Shown here: piece after piece, positions 26,108 through 39,933 of the stretch | How the letters are laid out: the number at the start of each line of letters is the position of its first letter | Numbering within the stretch: the first letter of the stretch is position 1 | Assembly (NCBI RefSeq): GCF_048128805.1 | Contig: NC_136003.1 | Location: 23,402,840-23,466,839, forward strand | Source of the DNA: Centroberyx gerrardi | Lineage: Eukaryota > Chordata > Actinopteri > Beryciformes > Berycidae | Direction of reading: 5' to 3' | Length of the DNA: 64,000 nucleotides | The notes under the pieces: model-generated | The model's input: the letters and a program-made list of their open reading frames with translations, nothing else | The model's database searches: none | Told to the model about the DNA's origin: nothing | Position numbers and translations under genes: made by a program

Positions 26108-27419
26108 TCTATAATAAATTCTGCATTCATCTCGCTTCACTTGTTAACTCATCTTTCTTTACGAGCTTGCAGTTGCACCAGAACTAGAAATCGGTCCAAA
26201 GCATTTGCAAGAGAATAACTTTCACTTTTGATTTTCTTTTTTTTTTCTTAGATATACAGGACGTAAGTTACCTCTCACCATTCTTGGTGCTGACAAGGCC
26301 TTTTGTTCACCTTTTAAAAGTGTCCATAGAAAGGCTGCTGAAAACAAGTATAAGAAACCAGGCAGAGGGGGTTGTCTCCTTGGCCTTCATTCTTCTTGGA
26401 TCAACAGGCTCTTTCTGCGGGGCTTGCAAGGCATTCGTCCCACCTCCGAAGCCCTTTCTGGTCGAACGCCGTCTTGGACTCGTGAAAACAATGTCAGTTG
26501 TTAAAATGGCGGGCGAATTGTAAAGAGCAAAGTTCTCCCTCTGTATCAACTTCATGCATCATGCCCCCCTACCCCCATTTCGGCCTTGTGATCCCTCCAC
26601 TGACACCGACATCAGAAAAAAACAATCTCTCTGTTCCCTGTTAAAACGACCCCACACCCCCACATCATCCTTGATCCCCCCGCAGACGACATTACCGCTG
26701 AATTCCAGTCCGATGAAATCCCTTTTATTCAGAGAAGCCCACTTCCTCGACAGAGTGCCCACAAACCCGTAAATAAACGCAGCAGCACTTGATTTTTCTC
26801 CTGATCATATCAACATGTTGGGGGATCTGAGCAGCAGGCCCAAGAAGCCAGGATGATTAGAGGGCTGCTATTTATAGCCCCTACTGTAGGGGTAATGATG
26901 CACATACAGCAGGTAAAGAGTCCCTATAAGTTCTCAGACTACATGAGGACAAGTATCTCTGTGGTCATCCCCCCCAAAAAATGCCCAGAAAACCTTGTTA
27001 CAGCCCGGAGTATGTCTTCTTCTTCACTGATACACACCGCAGAAACTTGAAAACACATGTGCGCACCGCTCTGAAAGATATTAGCCATAACTTGATACTC
27101 TGCGTGATGTATACAGTATCCAGCTTGCTCTCCGGTTAAAAAAACAAACAAACGTGGAAAGCATTAGCAGAGGGCTCTTTCTGTCTCTTTCAAACTCATA
27201 ATGTTTTGATTTATTTTCTATTTCAGCCCGGTTCACATTCCCCTCCGTTTTTTTTCGGTTTCGTGAATGTTTCAGACTTTTTGAAGAGTGACATTCATTT
27301 TATTGATTGAAAACAGTTTGTTCATTCTTCAGTGACTCATTGAAATGTATCTGCTGAATTCCATCCTTCCATATTGAAATCCCTGATGCTGATGTACAAG
27401 GTCAGCCGACGCTCTGCTT

Positions 27420-27640
27420 TTTCTGCCGCTACTGCCGGCTCAGCTCTCCCTTCCCTGCAACGACCCGGTCATCTCTCAACCCAAACTCGACTCTTCTCCC
27501 TCCTGGCCTCCTAATGGTGGAACGACTTTCCCACCCCAGTCGGAGGAGTAAAGTCACTCCTCATCTCCCATCGCAGCCGGGAAACTCACCTCTTCAACAC
27601 CCTCTCCCCACTGAATCATATTCTCTCCAACTCATCTTTC
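27420..27640 (+). mobile_element. LINE ORF2 C-terminal remnant
   Basis: In broken frames the sequence reads like the end of a fish L2/CR1-type ORF2. A segment like LNSSLLPP is followed by TGGTGGAACGACTTTCCCAC, then AGTCACTCCTCATCTCCCAT and AACTCACCTCTTCAACACC. The frame is disrupted and no reverse-transcriptase core is present. The clade is uncertain. Confidence 0.5.
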
Positions 27641-27703
27641 TCCTTTACTTGCTCTAATTTCCCTTATTAAAGAAAAGAATCCAGTCTACCTGTCTACTTA
27701 GCT

Positions 27704-27706
<3 letters not shown>

Positions 27707-27762
<56 letters not shown>

Positions 27763-27855
27763 GTGTGAACGAGAGCTACAGAGGTGCAAATGCAATAAGA
27801 CCACACCAAGTTAAAAGGTTTTGGAGAGGTTCCTCCCTACACCTCATCAGACCTC

Positions 27856-27942
<87 letters not shown>

Positions 27943-27955
27943 TCTCTCTCTCTCT
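27707..27955 (+). repeat. (GT)n and (CT)n microsatellites
   Basis: (GT)n with one C interruption spans 27707-27767, and (TC)n of about 96 bp spans 27860-27955. About 90 bp of unique sequence separates them. Confidence 0.95.
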
Positions 27956-30821
27956 GAGAAAGCTGTGCTGTGGATGAGAGCAGGCCGGTGGGATCGGTCT
28001 TTGGTTCTGTTTATTTTCCCGGCGTGGACACACTAGCTCTGATAGGATTACAGGTCACACCAGAAGTGAGAGCCAGGGGAGCAGGCGGCCCCTCAGAACA
28101 CGGTTTCAGTTTCCCTTGCCCTCCATGCAACATTAGAGGATGTTCTCCAAGGACTACGGCTCAGAATAGTTCAGAGAGAGAGAGACAAATAAATACAAAC
28201 CCATTTATATTGATCTACAGATAAAGTTCCAGGCAGGTTGAATGGACTTCCTCCAGGTAAACAAAATGGGTTTAATTATCTATCAAAGTAGGGCATAAGA
28301 CAAGTCTAATAATCTGATAATGAAGCTCAACTGAGCAGCTGTGACAATTGCTGCTTCTGAACTGAAACAAGGAAATAAAGATAAAGCAAGTAATGATGGA
28401 TGAAAGAGAATGAATATCAAAGTAACACAGTCATATATATATACTGCATATGAGTGCTTCCTATTGCAAGAAATGTATGTGACAATTGCTAATGAATTAT
28501 ATCAATACCTATTAGAACATGCTAGACTAACCAAGTGGCCAATACACCTAATGCTAACATTAGTGGAAATCACAGCAATCCTCTTGCTAATGAACCTCCG
28601 CACCAAACAATCAACAAGCAATTCTGACAATTTTTGTAACAAGACATGGTTAATTTCAGCCGCACTGCAAATCTATAAAAGCAAATTAAAGTAGAATATG
28701 ATTATTTGTTTATAATATTTAATTATTTTGAGTGCTGCACAACACAAGTGCTTATACTGCACCATACCCATTGCAGGCCCAGTATGGGTACAATACTTGT
28801 GCAATAGAAACCTCATAGAATTCATAGACACAAAATAGATTTAATCATACAGAAATGTACTAGGTCACATCTCAGCATGTAGAATTCGTCAGATTAATTG
28901 ACTGAAAATAACTAGATTTTATATGATAAATACGCAAATACCCAGGTTTTGCCACTGCTTGAGTGTGTTGCTATTCACAGTTGCTGTGGCATGTTCTTTA
29001 TTTCTACCAAAACAAACTGATTTTGTCAAACTGTTGATGGTCAACCTAGAACTAAGTGGGGTCAGATTACATGCTGGCAAGCCCGGGCATGTTGAACAAC
29101 TTTTTTTCTTTTCCAAAATCAGATCTACATCTTCTCATATTGTGATCCACCTGCAGACCAGTGGCAGCCGGGCTAAGCCTGATAATAATACACAACATTA
29201 TTTGTCATATCAGTAATCTGAATCTTTCTCAAGTTTCACAACAGTATGATTTACTGTATACTGTACAAATCCGTAGATTGTTGCAGGAAACAAGATATTT
29301 ATTGTAGATCCCTCAGGTTTATATTTCCACTAAATATTTAGCTCAAGGGACCTTGGAAACTTGTTGACAACTTATGGTTTCGCATGATGTAAACGGTAAG
29401 TGATAGGAAGTTTTAAGCGGCTGTTTCTCCTGGAAAAAGCCAGAGGGCAAGTCCCCGCTGTTGGGAGAAATGCCCTTTTCTCAGCCAATATACAGTCTCC
29501 TTTTGTCCATGGCCACTATAGCTACCTTGCTGGGACGTACAATGGGAGATCCAGTGGACAAAGGCATGACACTGGAGTCATTCAGGTACTTAAGCATTAT
29601 CTGTTGTGTGCTCTCATCGGGCCCTTTCTCATTTAAATGCAGTACAGCACAGTGAGCCATTGCACAGTGGTCAGACCTTAAAGTTTGTGTAAAGTCAGTC
29701 TGATTTGTTCATCTTTTAAAGTGACATTACATTTGGGGATTTTGTAATAAATGTTAGAATCATTGAGTCACACTTACAAATTGTATTCTCAGGATGTATC
29801 ATTAGCGATCAATTTTACTCTCGACTTCTCTGTTAAATAACAAAGTTCAGCACTCTAAGACACCAAAGATGGCTCAGACTGTGAGGCAGAAAAAGAAAAC
29901 ACATGACACTGCTGTACAACAGATCAGGGCGAAAGCAGGAAACTCAAAGCGACATCATGGCTGCTGGTGATGTCCTATTTTAAAAATGGCCCCAGTGTTT
30001 TCCCCATGTTATAATTAGTCTCTTTCCCCTCTCCTCTCCATAACTAATAGAGACGAACACAGGCCATTTGCATAACTGTTCAGACCTACTAGTCTCCCCC
30101 CTGCTCCTGCCCTACTTCCACTCTTTCAGCCTAATGCTTCCCATCGCTCTCCCTTTGTGTCGGCCCTTGTTGTTCTGGGAACATCAAATGATTGGCATGT
30201 TAAATTGGGAGGACCGTAGTCTAGTCTAGCCTCCGCAGCCTCGCAACTACAATTCTGGGGAAGAGCAAAACAACAAATGCCTTTAGTGGGACAGCCCCAA
30301 TTATGAATGTTGGGGAGACTGGCGTGGTTTCCTATTTTGTTTTCTGTTTTCTCACCAGTCTTACAGGGTCTTTATACTGGTGTGTGTCATGTGGAATATG
30401 AAGAGAGGCAGAGATCTGATCTGTGTGTGTATTATGGTGGAAGAATAGGGCTCTGGGATGTGATACTGTGTAAATGACAGGGCATGCTGATGTGTCAGAC
30501 TCTCCCGGGACGGCAGGCTGCTGCGAGCGGCTCCGATGGGAAACTGCTGAGGTTACACTTAGGGCGTGTTATGTGGGTGTTACGTACATTGTGTGAATGC
30601 CTTTATTTCAGAGTAGCTACAGAAATGTTGGTTTAGTGTTAACGGCCTATGTGAAAATGGCTCGGCTCAGATATTTGGGCTATCCCCCTTTCCCGAGCTT
30701 CCCCATTTCTCTGAAACTGGGTTGACTGAGGAATGTATAGAAGCCCTCCCTCCTCCTAAAACTGAGAACCATATATGAGTATTGGCTTCATTTACCTTCC
30801 ATCAGAGGGACCTACACAGAT

Positions 30822-30893
30822 GGGGGTATAGCTCAGTGGTAGAGCATTTGACTGCAGATCAAGAGGTCCCCGGTTCAAATCCGGATGCCCCCT
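30822..30893 (+). tRNA. tRNA-Cys (anticodon GCA)
   Basis: A 72-nt cloverleaf is visible. The acceptor arm GGGGGTA pairs with TGCCCCC (886-892 of this kilobase block). Box A is TAGCTCAGTGG, the anticodon loop CTGCAGA carries GCA at 30854-30856, box B is GGTTCAAATCC, and the discriminator is T, as expected for Cys. One T-stem position reads A (CCGGA) where the vertebrate gene I recall has G, giving a mismatch at the outer T-stem pair. No TTTT terminator follows closely: only TTT at about 30897, with the next T4 near 31134. It may be weakly expressed or a mildly decayed copy. Confidence 0.88.
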
Positions 30894-33800
30894 TCCTTTA
30901 TACCAAAGTCAAACACTCACTGAACCGACTGAAAGGAAAAGAAATGTATAAGGAGTAGTCCAGTCAGTTTGCTGTTAGGTAGAAGTGCAGCAGAGATATG
31001 GAAAGCTGGGTCTTTGCAAGAGAAAAGTATGAAGAAACTTAGTAGGGCAAGGCAATAAACTCGGTATGAAGAAAATAGGTAATGCAGCCGATACATTGGT
31101 GTGAGGATGTGGCAATGTGTATTAAGCCACACATTTTATGTCACTTTAATGCCAGCTAAATGCCTAAACAATGAAATTTAAAAATCAAACCAAATAGGAA
31201 AATTGTGACACAAAAAGTGTCTCTAAAACATCTCAGACCCTTTTTTGACTACTGAGAAGAACAGAAAGTTAGAATTTTCCAAACAGGTCTATAGGAGGCA
31301 GATCAACAGTTCATTATTCATTGTTGCGCTAGTAAAAAAAAACTTCTGTAATCTCTTCATCTCCACTCCCTTTGCCACTGGTCCCCATGTGACTGCAGGT
31401 AAAAAGGCCAGAGGTTTCCCTTGAGTCTCACACTTCAGAGTGGCCTGATACCTGATCTGTTTGGAAATGACCAAACCTCTGTGACCTGCTCACTTCCCTG
31501 GCCCCGGGGCCCGGTGGCAGCTCCCAACGGGCCGAAAGGAAACTACTGCAAACATCCCCCATCAGCAGAGGCCCCAGCATTTTTGCGGCGCTGCCCGGGC
31601 CTGAGCTTCATCATTGTACTCTCCTCTGATACAACGATACCCCCGTAGAGAACAATAACAGATGGGCCCGAATTTCAAGGCCAATCATCCGCACAATCAG
31701 TAATATCACACTACATCTGTAACCTATTTAGGATCTTGTGGATGTAGTTAATGCATGTTTGCTCTGTCAGAGGTCTGTGAGCAACCAACGTTTTTCAGAA
31801 AGATTAATTATTCTCACAGGATCGCGGTTAATTGTCCCTGTTTAATTTTACAATGTAAATGGCTTCAGCTGTTTTCTTGTGGTTGTTGCTTTTATGACTC
31901 ATATGGACCTTTTGTCCATGTTGCGTCACATCTAAGCCGTCTCCAAACGCTAAATATTGTGTTTTCGTCTGCAGGGTAGCAAAGTTCTGTGATGGCTTAT
32001 TGTTTACTAAGGGTGAGCTCAAACAGAGAGTGGGGTGATATACTGCAGCATGGGAGGCCAGACAGATTAAGCCCTGACAATGTAAAGCAGATGTGACTGT
32101 AAGGCAGTTAAATTACTTTATTGCCATGTGAAAACAGTGAGAGACAAGATAGTGAATGACGGCTAATTACCTAAGACAATCTGGTAATTGGTGAAGCATA
32201 GGAAACTAAATCTACATAAACTATTGAAGCTGGAACAGAGATTTTGATGCTTTATCTTGATTTAATTAATTTGGCTCAATCAAAGTGTCTAACTGTTGTC
32301 AAGGTTATTGGCCTGTTAGTCACAAAACCATGTCTTGTCTTAGTGGGATGTAAATTTATCTTTGCGTTGTCATGTTTAAGACCGGTTCTAAAAGCTGTCA
32401 TCTCTGTATTTCTCATTTGTTAATTATTTTTCCATTTTAAAGCTGTTATCCTTTAATTTCTCAATCGTTTAATTGCTATTAACAATGGGCAAATGGGTGT
32501 TAAATGGGAACAAGAGAGGATGAGAACTCTATTAAGGGATGAGGGATAATGGGGCAGAGCAGAGGTTGCCACATGGCATATACTGAGCATGCCACCTGCC
32601 AGGAAAAGACTTCAACCTGCATCATTATTGACTCCACACACACACGCAGACACACGCACGCACGCATGCACACATCCCACTTCCCAGACCGGCCAACCTG
32701 GTCGGCTAAGGGAATCTGTTCTGTTTGTTACTGGGATTAATTCCTGGCACCAGCCTTGGCCCGGCTCCAGTCGGGGAACAAGAGCAGCTTCCATCCCACA
32801 GAGCAGCAGTCTATCCCTTGTGGTGGGTCCAACTGGGCTGATCCTCTCATATTAAATGGATTAGCAGATGCCTTGTTCTACTGTCAGGCACTCGTGAAAA
32901 GAATAGGGATTTAGCTTGTCTTTTGTTTTGTTTTGTTTTGTTTTTGGACAACATTTTAAACTGTAAAATCGCAAATGGAAAACAGGTACTCAATTAAAAA
33001 TAGTTGTTTGTGCACACTGGACTTTCTAAAAATGATGACTCATCATGATTTCTCCACCGATGCAGGAGTATTTCCGCAGACTAGTGTCAGAAACATGATG
33101 CTTAGCTGACCTCGTTGAGTATCAGCCTTGTTTAGCTCTTGTAGTATCCGTGGGAAACTGTAGCATTAGCGCGGGTTACAAGCCTTTTGATTTCCCATGG
33201 GAGACATCCATGAGGAGCAGGTTAGGTTAGGACCCAACTGCTGCACGCCTTATTACATGACCGGGATAGAACAGATCAAGTTACGGGTTTCAGGAAAAAT
33301 CACATGCTGGGGTAAGGTTCACCCTGCACATCGACTACATACCGGAATGGCTTTCTTCCCATAGATATATCAGTGCTCCTGCAAATTTTACCTCAAAATC
33401 ACCCCTCTTTTGCCTGACTAATTATTGCACGTCACATGCATTTACCAGGAATTTCTCAAGAGTTATTTGATGCCATTTACAGTCACGGGTTGGTGTGAGC
33501 ACCAGACAGTAAGGCACTGCGTGACGACCACACTCCAAAAACAGACCAGATAGTGTTAGATCTCATGCTCTGGTAGTCTCTGAGTAGACGGATGGCAGGT
33601 GCTCCTCCCTGCCTGTGCTGTTATATTAATCTCCCTCAGAAGGCAGCCACCCCTCGCCCCTCGCAGGCTTCCATACGGGCGCCACACTAATCATACTGTT
33701 TAACAGGAGGCCGTCTGTGGGCCGGCCCTCGCACCGCCACAGATGTGCCTGAGATCAGGCTGGGCACAAACAACCCTGACCTCTGCTCAGCCCCCAGTCC

Positions 33801-34456
33801 CCATCCCTGCTGCAGACCCAGGTCCTGTCTGGACACACTGCTCAGCTTGTGTTGGTCTGTTCCTGGCTAACTGCCTTAGCATGGAGCGTGAGGGACATGC
33901 TAGCAGGAATTTGCCTTTTCTGGATTTGTGTGCAGAATGCCTACTCAAACTAAGATTAAGGTGTTAGTCTTGCTTTCAGCCTTACTATTTAATTTTTGCA
34001 TTAAACGTTGTTGGTGAAATTCTTTTAACAGAGGATCTGCAGTGTATCCTGAGTGTTTTTGACGCTGCATTTGTAGCCCAGCCTTAGTCTAGTTTAGAAT
34101 AGCTTTAGCCGGCTTTAGGCGCTAAATTAAACCCTTCTACACCATATTAGGTTGTCCTGTGCCCCATGCTCTACAGTCCTCTCTCTACTGTTAACCCTGA
34201 CAAGTCAGGACTAAATGATGAGCTCAGAGCAGGACCAGGCAGTAGTGGGCTAAAGTTAGGTCTAGTCCACTTTAAGTTGTGCCAGACAGTAGTAAACTGA
34301 GGTCCAGTTAACCCTGTGTTAAGAGGGATCTAGAATACACTAGAATACACTTGACCAATTTTGCAATGTGAAAAGGCACCTGGATGGAAAAGTTTGTTTT
34401 TCCAAAGAAAAATGGAGAGGGAGATCCACCTGTATATTTTCCTTTTCCTATGGAGC

Positions 34457-34505
<49 letters not shown>

Positions 34506-34539
34506 AAATATTAAAAACACTGCTAACTCTATCTCTATC

Positions 34540-34591
<52 letters not shown>

Positions 34592-37104
34592 ATCCCCATT
34601 CCGTCAGTCCCGTCAAGTTCCGACAGTCTTGGTCATGTGATCTGCAGCGAGCCCGCTGGCTCAGTTGGAGACGGCCCAGTATCATTAAGGTCCATTCACT
34701 GAAGGCGAGGCCGGCCCCCAGTTGAGGCCGCACTCTCTCTCTGGCCCTTTCCCACAACCTCCAGGCACCTTGGAGGAAGTCATCCATGCCTAACTGTGCT
34801 CCTTAATCAAAGGCTGAATGTAGAAGTTGTCCCGGAGGTTGGCTGCTGCAAGTGCGGCATTAGCAAAGCACATGCTCTCCTTTCACAGGGAAACAATGCT
34901 CCCCATTGTGTTGGTCCAGAAGTGTCCATTTTGATTTAAAGGGGGATCTCACCAGCAGATAGACAATGCAGAGGGAATATCACCAACTAACACACGCACG
35001 TAATTTCAGCCCTGCATTTTAGTGTGAATCTCAACAAGAAACAAGATAAGAAACACTGTATATGCCTCATCACTTTTTAGTTTCACCCCTGAGTTACATG
35101 TTTTTATTTTTTTACACACAATTGGCTGTGTATGCGTTTAAAAAACAGCTGAATTCCTCCACTGCTGACACAAGCATAGCAAGCACATCAAGGAGGTAAA
35201 GATATCATCAGCTGACTGAGCTGTAGATTGATGCCCTCAGCAGTTATTTTGACAGGTTGAAATTATCTTTGATTTTAACTGATGTAAGAGGCTCTGTGGT
35301 GCCTCTTACACATGTCGTAATAACAGCTTAGCATGATAAATGGATGAGAGCCCAGGATCCCTGGCGTTACTCTGATAACAGCATTAGACTAGTCATTAGC
35401 GAGAGAACGTCTGACACACAAGTGTAGCCATGCGAGCCTAATAACTGTCATGAAATTAACTGCAAAATATACATAACATACACATATACACATGCTAGTT
35501 GTAGTATAATATATTTGAAGGATGAATGAAGTGTACAAGGCTGAACAAGACATATGTTGAATAGCTGAGAAAGCTTGAAATAGGCTATTGTCTTTAAGGT
35601 TCATCCCCTCTCCTCTGGCCCTTTCGCCGGTTTATAAATAGCAGTGACCCATCTCTAAATAGGACATTGTTCTGTCTATTGTCTTTCCCTCCCAGTACTG
35701 TCCTGACCATTGATGCTGAAGCACAGTGGTAAACATCCTCTAAACTTCATAACCTACCACTCCCATAGAAGAAGCTCTGACCTCCCTGTTCTTAATCCTC
35801 GGTTACATTACCCAGGCCCCAGTTTTTTGTTGTTGTTGTTTTTTTTGTGCAACAAAAATGTGGTCAAAATTGTTGTTTTGAACATAAAATATTGGTCATA
35901 GTAGTTTGAATAATCATGGACAGCCGATGTTCATTATTTGAAGTTTAGCCACCTAGCATTTCAGTGCTGAACATAGACTAAAATGAATAAAATGAATTCT
36001 GAATTTCCCACAGTAACATTATAGCTGGAATGCCTCTTGGCCTATCGTATTGTGTAGCTGAAAATAGCCATACAATTATATCTTTGACAGGTTTTGTCTT
36101 TGCACAGTTACTTTAGATAGACATTGCCTTTGCTATAACATTTTCTTTGAAATTGTTGAGATGTTAATGGTAAAAAAGCACCGGGGCGGGATATAAAAGT
36201 TGCTTAGACATGGTTTCTTTTTTCAACATGATTAGGCTCAGCATCAGGCTGTTTAAGAGGAGCCTTTTAAAAGGATGTGTAGGGGCTTGAAGCAGGGGGT
36301 GTGCTGAAGTGGTGGCCCTCCATTCTTCTCATTATCCGGGTTGCCATTTTCATTGGAATGAAGGCCATCTATCAGGAGCCCCTATAGGTCTTTTCAAAGC
36401 CGAATAAAGGGATCACTGTGAACAGACCTGCCTGTGGGCTGCATAGACATGGGAGACAACAGATGTGTTAAACATAGCCAGCTCCCTCACAAAAAAGTTG
36501 AGAGAGGGGTTGCATGCTCTCTAATGGAAAGGCAGCTTTATGCTAATTGCTGAATAGAGTTAGTCAAAGCTGCTTCATCCTACGTGCTTTTGGTGCGCAC
36601 ATCCGAGGAATCCTGCGTCACAAAGAGGAGAGCAGCCTGCACTTCCCTCCACTTTCAGACTGTGAAGAATGGTACACAGAAAAGGCATTCCCCCAAAGCC
36701 ATAAAACTGTTACAAGGCCTAAAACCCTACCGCACAAACTCCTTCCCCCTGGATCTTAGACACTGTGTAATTTTATTTGGGTGCAAAACTACAATAGTAT
36801 CTTGTTTACGACAAGTTTGGACTGGGCTTTCAAATGTATTTCTGTCTTCTTCCCCAAAAATAGCTTTGTTTTGGCTTGATGTTTCTTGGTTGCAGACAAC
36901 AATAGATAACATGGCTGCCACTCTGTGACGGTGAATCATGAGAGCCTTCTGCTGCGGCCGGGCCTCCCTCCTGTATTCCTGTGGGAATTACAGCCAAGCC
37001 TCATCCATAGGGATCGCAACTGTTTGTCAGAATTCAAAATGCAGCTCCTCCAAACTATCACGGCTTCGTTTGGTTTATCTGCTGTGTTTTACATCAGGTC
37101 AGAT
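30894..37104. other. Gene-free stretch
   Basis: I see no protein-coding exon. It holds a paired TG/AC microsatellite (34459-34589), a TTTTG run near 32922-32945, and GC-richer islands at about 31485-31640 and 33600-33850. The islands break the AT-rich background and could be regulatory. Their conservation was not tested. Confidence 0.5.
34459..34589 (+). repeat. Inverted pair of (TG)22 and (AC)22 arrays
   Basis: 44 nt of TG (34459-34502) and 44 nt of AC (34546-34589) are separated by a 43-nt spacer. On one strand the two arrays are complementary, so the region could form a long hairpin. Confidence 0.9.
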
Positions 37105-37470
37105 GTACACAACCAGGCAAAAGTTTGGACACACGCATTTTTCTTTATTTTTTTTTACTATTTTTCACATTTTAGAGTAATAGTAAAGACATCAAAACGT
37201 GACCAAAACCAACCAGTGACCAAAAAAGTGTTAAACAAATCAAAACTATCTTATATTTTAGATTCTTTAAAGTAGCCGCCCTTTGCCTTGATGGAAAGGC
37301 AAAGGCTTTGGAAAGAAATTCATACATAGGTATCAACTTCACTATTTATATTTGTCTAAAAAACAAATTTCAAGCATTTAAGCAGAAGTCTTTAGATCAC
37401 AATGGCTTTAAGATAATGAAAAACACAGTACATTCAATCAGGTGTGTCCAAAGTTTTGACTGTTAGTGTA
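37105..37470 (+). mobile_element. Nonautonomous Tc1/mariner-like element
   Basis: The left end TACACAACCAGGCAAAAGTT continues TGGACACAC. The right end is GGTGTGTCCAAAGTTTTGAC followed by TGTTAGTGTA. The ends are imperfect inverted repeats flanked by TA. The interior has GACATCAAAACGTGACC, AAAAAAGTGTTAAACAAATC and ATATTTTAGATTCTTTAAAG, which match a repeat I recall as common in fish. It is non-coding and has no transposase. Confidence 0.7.
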
Positions 37471-39458
37471 TATAGTGCAACTTCCAACCACAATGCACAT
37501 GAAACATCAGCTGCGTTGTGTTCTTCACCCAAATACATAGAAGCTGAATTCAAATCCGACACCCCGACATCCTTCTGTGACACGCTGAAGGAGGAGGAGC
37601 AAAGGTCCCAGCATCAAAACCCGGAGCATAAACAATGGGAGCTTGGCTTGGACGGCCCGAGGCAGGCCATCTGCCACCGAGGGAGCGGAGTCCCTTTGTC
37701 AGCTATTGTGGAATGTGTGGCCAGATTGATGAGGGCCGGGTGATTCCTTTAGGGCCTTGCGAGGCAGCAGGCGGTGCAGCAGGCCCGCTGCACACCGCAG
37801 GGAACTCCCTCTCCTTCTGTCTCCTGAGTCACCAGTCACATGATGGAGCGGCTCGCCACGGCAGTCTGGGAAAATCAAAAAGTGCATTTGTTTTGAGAAG
37901 CAACAGTGATGTTTCATAAGATCCAGGCGGCTTGTGTTCTCAGTAGTCGTTGCCATGAAACACTGTGTGCGTACACACTTAAGGTTAAGATGCTTTGGGG
38001 TTTTTTTTTTCTTCTTTTTCCTTTATTTTAAACACAGCTTGAGATACGCATTACACTTTGTGCGATTTCTCCATCGAGGCAGGATGAGTCTCTGTCGGGG
38101 GAATAAGCCGCTTACATTAAGTGGATGAACCCATCATACATGTTAAAGGAAATCATTTTTATTAAAGCTCTCCTAGATGGGCAGATCTTTTCAGAGGAGA
38201 GCATTCATTATCCATGATAGAGGTTTTCTGAGCAGTATTCTTTGCTTATGGTGAATTTTGTTCACCAAAAAGCCGCCGTTTTTCTTTTTCCGTTTTTACA
38301 TTTTTTTCCTCTGCCTTATGTTATGTGAGAATGGAAAAGTCCTAGTCCTTCATTGATGATGTGATGTAGGCTGGAGTCCTGCCCTGTCATGGTAATGTGT
38401 TCATGCTTGGCTGGTGACCTCTAACCCTCTCAGCAGGTGTGTGTGGCTGGCCTTTATTGAGAGAGGCGCCCTCTCTGGCTTTTGGAGTGGGTGGGTCAGC
38501 GGTGGGGGTGAAGGGGGAAAGATAGGACAGATGTTGTATGTGAAATCCCCCAGGGAAAGTGTGCCGCCACTAAAGGAGGAGGGCAGAGCAAAAGGGCGGA
38601 TCTCTGACACAGCCTCACAACAACAGACAACTCTGGTTTCCATGGCAGCTTGTTGCTCTGCCGGCATCACTAAGCTGTCTGTTCTCTGGGACATGAAATA
38701 GGACTTTAGGCCCTGGGATCCCACACACAAAATATGCCTTTATTCAGCTGCGGACAACTACTTCTGCCACACTGAAATCTTATATGTCTGCTTAGCTTCA
38801 CAGTCTTCAGTTCTCTGTTCAGCTTCTCCTTATACAGCCTTTTTTAAATGGCTACAATATGGAATCGACATTACAAACCAAATGGCAAAATTCACAGCGT
38901 CTATAATTCCACTGCCTAACTCACTTAATAAGCCATGTGTCTTTTTGCATAAATATGCATAAACAAAAGTGGTTCATTATGGCAGACCGTTGCCTCATGT
39001 CCATCATTCCCTGCCTGCAGTGTTGTTCAGGATCCAGAAGCTACAGCCAACTATGCGGTTTGCAGACCAGACAGACACAATGTTGAATCCTGACCAATGA
39101 ACAGGGACAGGGGGACTGTGGAATGCGATGTCTGGGGACAGTTTCAACAAGGAGCTGCGGAGCTTCAAAGCCACAGGGTGCAGCAGACATAAGAGAGATT
39201 AAAAGCACAGCTTGTTGTCCTGACTGTTTACTGCAGTTGAGTCATTTCCTTTGAGGTGATGGCTGCAGAGGAATGTGACTTTCTGCCACTGTCTTTGATC
39301 AAACCTTGGCCTCATCAGGTTATCCCAGTATGCAATAAATGGGCAATAAACCATTCACTTCAACGGTCTGAGAGATAGCCGCTCTCTCTGGCGAAGTTAC
39401 AAAATGTGAGGCACAAAAGAAAATCACATCCTTATTGCAGTAAAACTTCAGGAGCAGA

Positions 39459-39933
39459 TTAAAGTGATGATGAACTTTGGTAGTACCTAGTAACAGGTCT
39501 GAAAATCACACTTCTAGCACATAAACGAATGCGAACAAAGAAATTGCAAAAATTCTGACAATATATAGAAAAACTAGTCATTCTGCAGAATTGAATTGCT
39601 TTCTTTAAACCTTTCAGTTTGAACAAGTGTAACACCAAAATTCTTCAGACCGGATTTCAGTGTTACACTTGTTGGTTTAATAACATAAAGAAAGCGATTC
39701 ACTTAAAAAAGATTCTGCAGAATGACTAGTTTTTTATATATTGTCAGAATCAGCTTTGTTCACGTTCGTTTGTGCGCTAGAAGTGTGATTTTCAGACCTT
39801 TTTCACCATACAATGGCAATGAATGGAGATCATCTCTACCGGAGCAACAGATAAACAGAGAATCGTCGATTTTGGGGTTACATCATGGCCAGGAAGCTAC
39901 ACAACACACTACCAAAGTTCAACATCACTTTAA
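39459..39933 (+). mobile_element. Snapback (foldback) MITE
   Basis: The outer ends TTAAAGTGATGATGAACTTT and AAAGTTCAACATCACTTTAA are inverted. Long inner arms also pair: GGTCTGAAAATCACACTTCT with AGAAGTGTGATTTTCAGACC, and AAACTAGTCATTCTGCAGAA with TTCTGCAGAATGACTAGTTT. The centre has 14-bp arms AACAAGTGTAACAC (39622-39635) and GTGTTACACTTGTT (39660-39673). The right arm carries extra sequence at about 39800-39910 that is missing from the left. It is non-coding. Confidence 0.8.

Larger units (their letters stand above)
24937..30821. other. Intergenic stretch upstream of lfng
   Basis: No protein gene is supported. It contains long-TIR element A, a LINE remnant and two long dinucleotide arrays, listed separately. 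The sequences at 26.3-26.75 kb and 29.4-29.6 kb are less repetitive and of mixed composition, and may be regulatory. This is not shown by the sequence alone. Confidence 0.5.

Noticed and set aside
28410-28694. 94-codon frame with a hydrophobic stretch
   Set aside because: AT-rich, no homology recognised, no splice or promoter context.
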